From: Calendula officinalis
Lineage: Eukaryota > Streptophyta > Magnoliopsida > Asterales > Asteraceae
Direction of reading: 5' to 3'
Assembly (NCBI GenBank): GCA_963853835.1
Contig: OY970835.1
Span: forward strand, 31,198,047 to 31,262,046
Length of the DNA: 64,000 nt
The notes below the pieces were generated by a model. That model saw nothing but the letters and a program-made list of their open reading frames with translations, was not told the origin of the DNA and did not search any database. Shown piece by piece: positions 59,134-64,000 of the stretch. The position numbers and the translations under genes are program-made. The stretch's first letter is position 1. Every line of letters begins with the position of its first letter.

Positions 59134-60032
59134 CAGAGGCGGAATTAGAACTTTTCGATAGTAGTAGCACAATAAATTTTTCCGAACACAAAATGAAGGA
59201 TAAAACAAAGTTCTAAAAATACGATTGCATCAAATATAAAAAAAATAATGTAAGATATTGCATTCTAAAGTTGACATCAATAAATTTTTCGAAAACAAAA
59301 TGTAAGATAAAAAAAAGTTCTAAAAATACTATTGCATCTAGGGGTGTTACGATTCGAGTCGAGTCGAATATCATAAAATTTGGGCTCGGCTCGAGCTCGA
59401 ATAAGTTTTAAAAATTGTGCTCAAGTTTGAGCTAGAATATTTATATAGTGTTCGAGCTCGATACTCGTTTATGATTTAATATTTTTTAAATGAACTAATT
59501 TACAAACTCGAAAAGCTCGTTAACACAATATATGTATATTCTTAAACTTATTGCATAAACACTTGAACTTATTGTATACAACACTTGTTTGGCTCATTAG
59601 GATCGACTCGTTAAGATCGTCTGGCTCGTTCGGCTCGAGACTAAACAAGCTATCGAACGAGCCGAGCCGAGTATTAAATTATCAGGCTCGGCTCGTGAAA
59701 TTACTCGAGTATTGTTTTATGTTCGAGCTCGACTCGAGATCGAGTTAGTATAGGCTCGAGCTCGATATAAACGACCTCAAACTCGAGTAGCTTGTTAAAA
59801 GCTCGACTCGTGTAGACATTTTTTTGAAAGCGATCCATTACATCTTCAAACTTAACTTCCATAAGGGCTTCTTTTTCAACATTATTGGGCTTCTTTTCCA
59901 TTAAATATTGGGTAGTTTTTTAATCTGATAGTAGCATCATATTACAAAAAAAAAATTAAAAATTTTGTGCTACCCATAAAAATTTGAGCAGTAGCCCGTG
60001 CCACTGTGTGCCACCAAGTGAGTCCGCCCCTG
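59134..60032. mobile_element. Nonautonomous hAT element (CAGAGGCGGA ends)
   Basis: 899 bp; ends CAGAGGCGGA and TCCGCCCCTG; exact 8-bp target duplication AGCATTAC (59126-59133 and 60033-60040). It contains a TAGGGGTGTTACGATTCGAG repeat from 59339 to about 59815, rich in GAGCTCGA words. Confidence 0.85.
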
Positions 60033-60093
60033 AGCATTACCCACTACTAGGTAATACTCCATTACTAACCAATTTGGGGGGAATGAGCTAGGT

Positions 60094-60315
60094 AATACTT
60101 CATACACACATACACACACACACATACATACATAGATACATACATACATACATACATACACACAAATACATACATACACACATACGTACGTACGTACATA
60201 CATACATACCTACATACATACATACGTTCACACATACATACATACATACATACATACGTTCACACATACACACATACATACGTACGTATACACACATACA
60301 TATATAGACATGTAC

Positions 60316-60346
<31 letters not shown>

Positions 60347-60470
60347 CGTACGTACACACATACACTGATACACACATACATACGTATGTACGTACATACA
60401 CACACACACACATACATACATACATACATACATACATACATACATACATACATACATACATACATAGACA
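60094..60470. repeat. (CATA)n microsatellite
   Basis: About 375 bp of CATA with CACA, CGTA and inverted TATG variants (60315-60350). The Met/Tyr/Val/Cys ORFs read from it are artefacts. Confidence 0.97.
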
Positions 60471-60612
60471 TGTATAATATTCATGTTTACATTACACATA
60501 TGTTTGTGTGAACCAACCAAGATCAATAGGTAAAGGAATGCTCATTGCATTCCTTAGTATTCCCTTTACCTTTACCTTTCTCATTCCTTAATTTGAACCA
60601 AGCTCCCCCTTA

Positions 60613-61157
60613 ATTATATCATATGTCTAAAACGTAAAACGTTGCAACTTGCATGTTACGTATATGCATATTTTTTAATGGCTAGCAAGAAGCTAGAAAC
60701 ACACAAACGTTTTGAAACATAACATCGGGTTCAAACACCAAGCCGCCCAAGAATTACCCAACTTACAATTTTTCGATCTATTCTTAATCCAAAATAAATA
60801 CAGTATTTGAATTTAACTACTAACAAACACATGTTATGCCTAACATGTTACATTTGTTTTTGCATAAAGTGTAACAAATAAAGACTGGAACCCTTTTTAA
60901 GAAATTAATAAAAAAAAAAGTAGTAATAAAGTAAATCTTGAAGTAAGAAAAACATCAAACTCATTCAATTAGATTCAACTTACTAACCACTTCATCTTTC
61001 AATAAAAGTGAGCGCAACCACACCTTACGTTAGGAAAAAAAATATATATACGCTCTCAAATCTCATTATACCAATTCCACAATATTAATAAACCTTCTTT
61101 GATACATATATTCAAATTTATCGCGTTCAAACTGATTTATTATATTAGGAAAATGAT
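60613..61157. other. Intergenic, nothing recognised
   Basis: AT-rich, no gene or repeat recognised. Confidence 0.4.
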
Positions 61158-61322
61158 AATGACAGTCCCAAGGACTGTCAATAAGACGTCAAGACACGCA
61201 TAAAAAATTTGTACAGTAATTAATAACCGTCCGTGCATTTTAGGAATCAACCCCCACTTGTAAAAGTACAAATGATTTATGCATGTAACTACCTCTTAAT
61301 GACAGCCCTAAGGGCGGTCATT
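61158..61322. mobile_element. Small MITE with palindromic ends
   Basis: The left end AATGACAGTCCCAAGGACTGTCA and the inverted right end AATGACCGCCCTTAGGGCTGTCA are each themselves hairpins. About 165 bp. Target duplication not resolved. Confidence 0.55.
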
Positions 61323-64000
61323 AACAAAACCATTATGCTATTATGATTATGATAACCAACCATTGAAACCGTAAAACGACATCTCTAACTATGCATTCAA
61401 GGGGTAGATCTTAAATCAATATTCTTAATAATATTAATTGAGTTTTCTTAATAGATATTCAAATTTATGGTGTTACTTATCTATCCTGTTATTACAATAA
61501 AGAACGATTGAAATTGTAAAACGACCTCTGTAAATATAAACCCAAGGGGTAGATCTAAAATCACATGGATATATAGGAGAAAAAAAATATATTATTTGAT
61601 GTAGCTATAAAGAATTAAAAATATATAATGATAATGTATATCCAAATTTATTTTAATTGTAGTGTATACCTTGATTAAAAGTATGGATCCATCACTATAT
61701 CATATGATTTTTTATATGTGAGAAAAAATATATGTTAAAATTGACTTCAACATGATTGAATAAACACTTATACCCAGTCTTAAAAATAATCTACAATACC
61801 ATTTCCTAGATGTTTCATAAGCATACGTAACTTGGAAAATTGATGCCTTGATACCTAACTCGTGACTATGCAACTCCATGACCAGATCTTCATCATACAA
61901 TCTTGTCTTTTTTCCAAAAATATTCAAAGTGAGGTCGATATTTGCTCGTGATGTATGTGACCTATATATTTCCGTTATCGTTTCCGAACCTTCCTCTAAC
62001 GTCCGGTAAATGTTTACTAAGGGAATGAATCGAACATATAATCCTAGGAGATTATTAGTTTATTATACAATCTTGTATTATAGAAAAATGGTGTACATAG
62101 ATGAAAATGCGACATAACATCAACATTTTGCTTTCAAACGACCCCAGCATTTGAAGTTATGCCTTTGATTATTTTATGCCCTCCGCTTGACTCAACACAT
62201 GATCGACACAACTTTTTGACTAAGATCTGCAGTATGAACTATGAAGGCTTTGTGACCTCTTTAATAAAATAGAATTTGCATCTTGGTTATGTTATTGATT
62301 TTGGTTTCTTGAATCAAAAGGATAATTATTCATGTAGCATTCTATCCTTCTCCTTAACTTATCATGGTTCTTATATTTCATGTTAGGCTTGTGTAAACTA
62401 GATCGGAAACCATGTAATTATATCTCCATGATTCGGTTATAATTTTTATGCAAAATCAGTTCTCTCTAGTCTCTCCAGTTTGGTCGGGGTACGTAACCGG
62501 ATAAACTCCCCGAAAAGTAAGAAAATTAGAACACCCCAATTCTCGATCCGATCCAAGATGTCTTCAGTCCGGCCGAAATCATTTTATCGAATCTCGGTTC
62601 AATTTAATTCCAAGCTGTTCGAATCAATTATTGGACCGTGCGTATACCTATCTCAACGTCTACTTATTGGATACTTAATATATATAATTCTTAATCAATT
62701 AAGAATATCTCACCTTCTTTTCATAATTAACTATATATTGCATGAACCCCGTAAACGTTAACTCGAATAAAAAAATCACAAGTCTCTCTATGTCAATTAG
62801 GAGGTTGCTTAGCACCTTGCAAGTTGAAATTATAAAATATTATTCCGTATATTTTAAAGTATATCATTTTTATAATTTTGGGTGTTACAATAATATTCAA
62901 TTCTTATATGGGGAATACTTCATTTATTAAAAAATATATTCATTATCAATCGTTAAAGCTAGTATTAGTAAAATTAACTATGATCCACGAGTGTTACTAA
63001 TTTTATCTTTATTTAAATTTGACTTTATGAGCAATTTTTGTATCAAAAAATTATTTATATGAATTTGCTGACAGTTCCGTTCATCAAACTTTGAGTAAAT
63101 TACAAGGATTGTCCAAAGGTTACAAATTTCACCTATGATATTTTACTTAAAAAAATTAAATTGATAGTCTTTTATTGGAAATCTTTTAGACGTACAATCC
63201 TTTAACCTAATGTTCCTTCACATTAATGTTAAAAAATTTACACTAATAGTCTTTTAAAATTACACCAGTGAGGTTTTCTTTTTGTTAAAATGAGGCAACA
63301 TGACCCGTGCGATGCACGGGCTTTGTTCATGATAAAACGTTATTTAAAGGTAAATCGAATACATTGTATTGGTGTAACGGGCAGAGTACTAAAATCAAGA
63401 TCGCTAACATGTTTAGGTTGATTGTGAGTGCTCTACTAAATAACCAAAATTTGTTGGAAGAAAATACAAAGTAACAAAACCGTTATCATTTTTTTATTAG
63501 TGCAATACAAAACATGTTATTTATAACATATAAGTGGTACTATGAAAAACTTCATGGTTTGTCTTTTATAAGTGAAACTATGAATCAATAAAAATATATT
63601 TTCAACTAATGTCGATTAATGCAAACATTATGTCAGACTTCTAATTGTACATTTTTCTCAAAAAGTACGTAATAAAAATTAGAAATTCATACAAATACAC
63701 AAAAACACATGTATCTCTCTAATAAAAATACTAACAAAACCGTTATCATCACACTCTTTTTTTACGTGGATGTTTTATTGGGGTAATAAGCTAAAATCAA
63801 TTGAAAACTCAACACCATTTGTATCTTCATAGTGTGCTATTTATAGTTTATAATATGTAATTTCTAATTAAATGAAAAGACTATTATTTAATTGAATTTA
63901 CTACTATTATTTATGTTAAACTCTTTGTCTTATTTAACTGAGGCTTGATTATTTTTTATATTTCGAACTTGTTTTTAATTAAATGCAACATCTAGTTCTT
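61323..64000. other. Intergenic to window end, no gene recognised
   Basis: AT-rich. A direct repeat around TTGAAA(C/T)(C/T)GTAAAACGACCTCT and AAGGGGTAGATCT occurs at 61361-61412 and 61507-61556. A perfect hairpin CCCGTGC-GAT-GCACGGG (63305-63321) resembles Helitron 3' hairpins, but no CTRR end follows. Short ORFs lack domains. Confidence 0.4.

Larger units (their letters stand above)
59043..60609. mobile_element. Tourist-like element with GCTTGGTT ends
   Basis: The left end GAGTATGCTTGGTTGGGAGTATT and the inverted right end GGGGGAGCTTGGTTCAAATTA are similar but diverged. TTA flanks at 59040-59042 and 60610-60612. Its ends resemble those of 38404-39164. It contains a hAT element and a CATA microsatellite. 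Confidence 0.6.

Noticed and set aside
60065..60526. Several antisense ORFs rich in Met-Tyr-Val-Cys
   Set aside because: They are translations of the CATA microsatellite in different frames.
63305..63321. A second Helitron terminus
   Set aside because: The CCCGTGC/GCACGGG hairpin is perfect but no CTRR end follows and no 5' end was found; kept only as a note.

Overview
The window is plant nuclear DNA: AT-rich, with intron-containing genes and densely nested transposable elements. The retroelement types point to a eudicot, most likely Asteraceae. The clues are SIRE-type Copia elements with a long third ORF of the kind common in daisy-family genomes, and a Gypsy LTR that starts TGTGACAACCC and ends GGGGTGTGACA. 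The family assignment is inference.

Layout. Three tandem copies (A, B, C) of a 2-oxoglutarate/Fe(II)-dependent dioxygenase (2-ODD) gene lie head to tail on the minus strand, and all are dead. Copy A (1198-2464, 3' end outside the window) is cut by a SIRE element whose 3' end occupies 1-1197. Copy B (13115-20492) is cut by a young, coding-intact Ale-type Copia with apparently identical LTRs (14064-18631). Copy C (21313-53387) is spread over 32 kb by a complete SIRE element (21815-33245, TSD AATGG) and a Gypsy LTR (33372-53112, TSD TTAAC). That LTR is itself filled with a MULE-like element, a Helitron, Tourist/Harbinger MITEs and a second complete SIRE element (39557-52196, TSD TATAG). The second SIRE element carries 1.16 kb of organelle-like DNA in its integrase region. 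Between copies A and B lie a Harbinger element with a decayed transposase, a degenerate antisense Copia, a tRNA-derived SINE and a TRIM.

The only intact host gene is a five-exon HR-like lesion-inducer family membrane protein (54180-56037, minus). The right end (56-64 kb) holds Stowaway, hAT and Tourist-like elements, a large CATA microsatellite and long stretches without recognisable genes.

How it works together. The coding capacity is mostly retroelement machinery: gag, protease, integrase, RT and RNase H, plus a separate 1160-aa ORF3 in the SIRE family. The most striking unexplained signal is a short motif, TACTACTG(A/G)(T/C). It occurs seven times upstream of the TATA box in every SIRE LTR and nine to eleven times just upstream of a second, internal TATA box that precedes ORF3. 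It also recurs in both orientations in the low-complexity linkers of gag, pol and ORF3. This suggests a two-promoter element whose promoters share one cis-motif.
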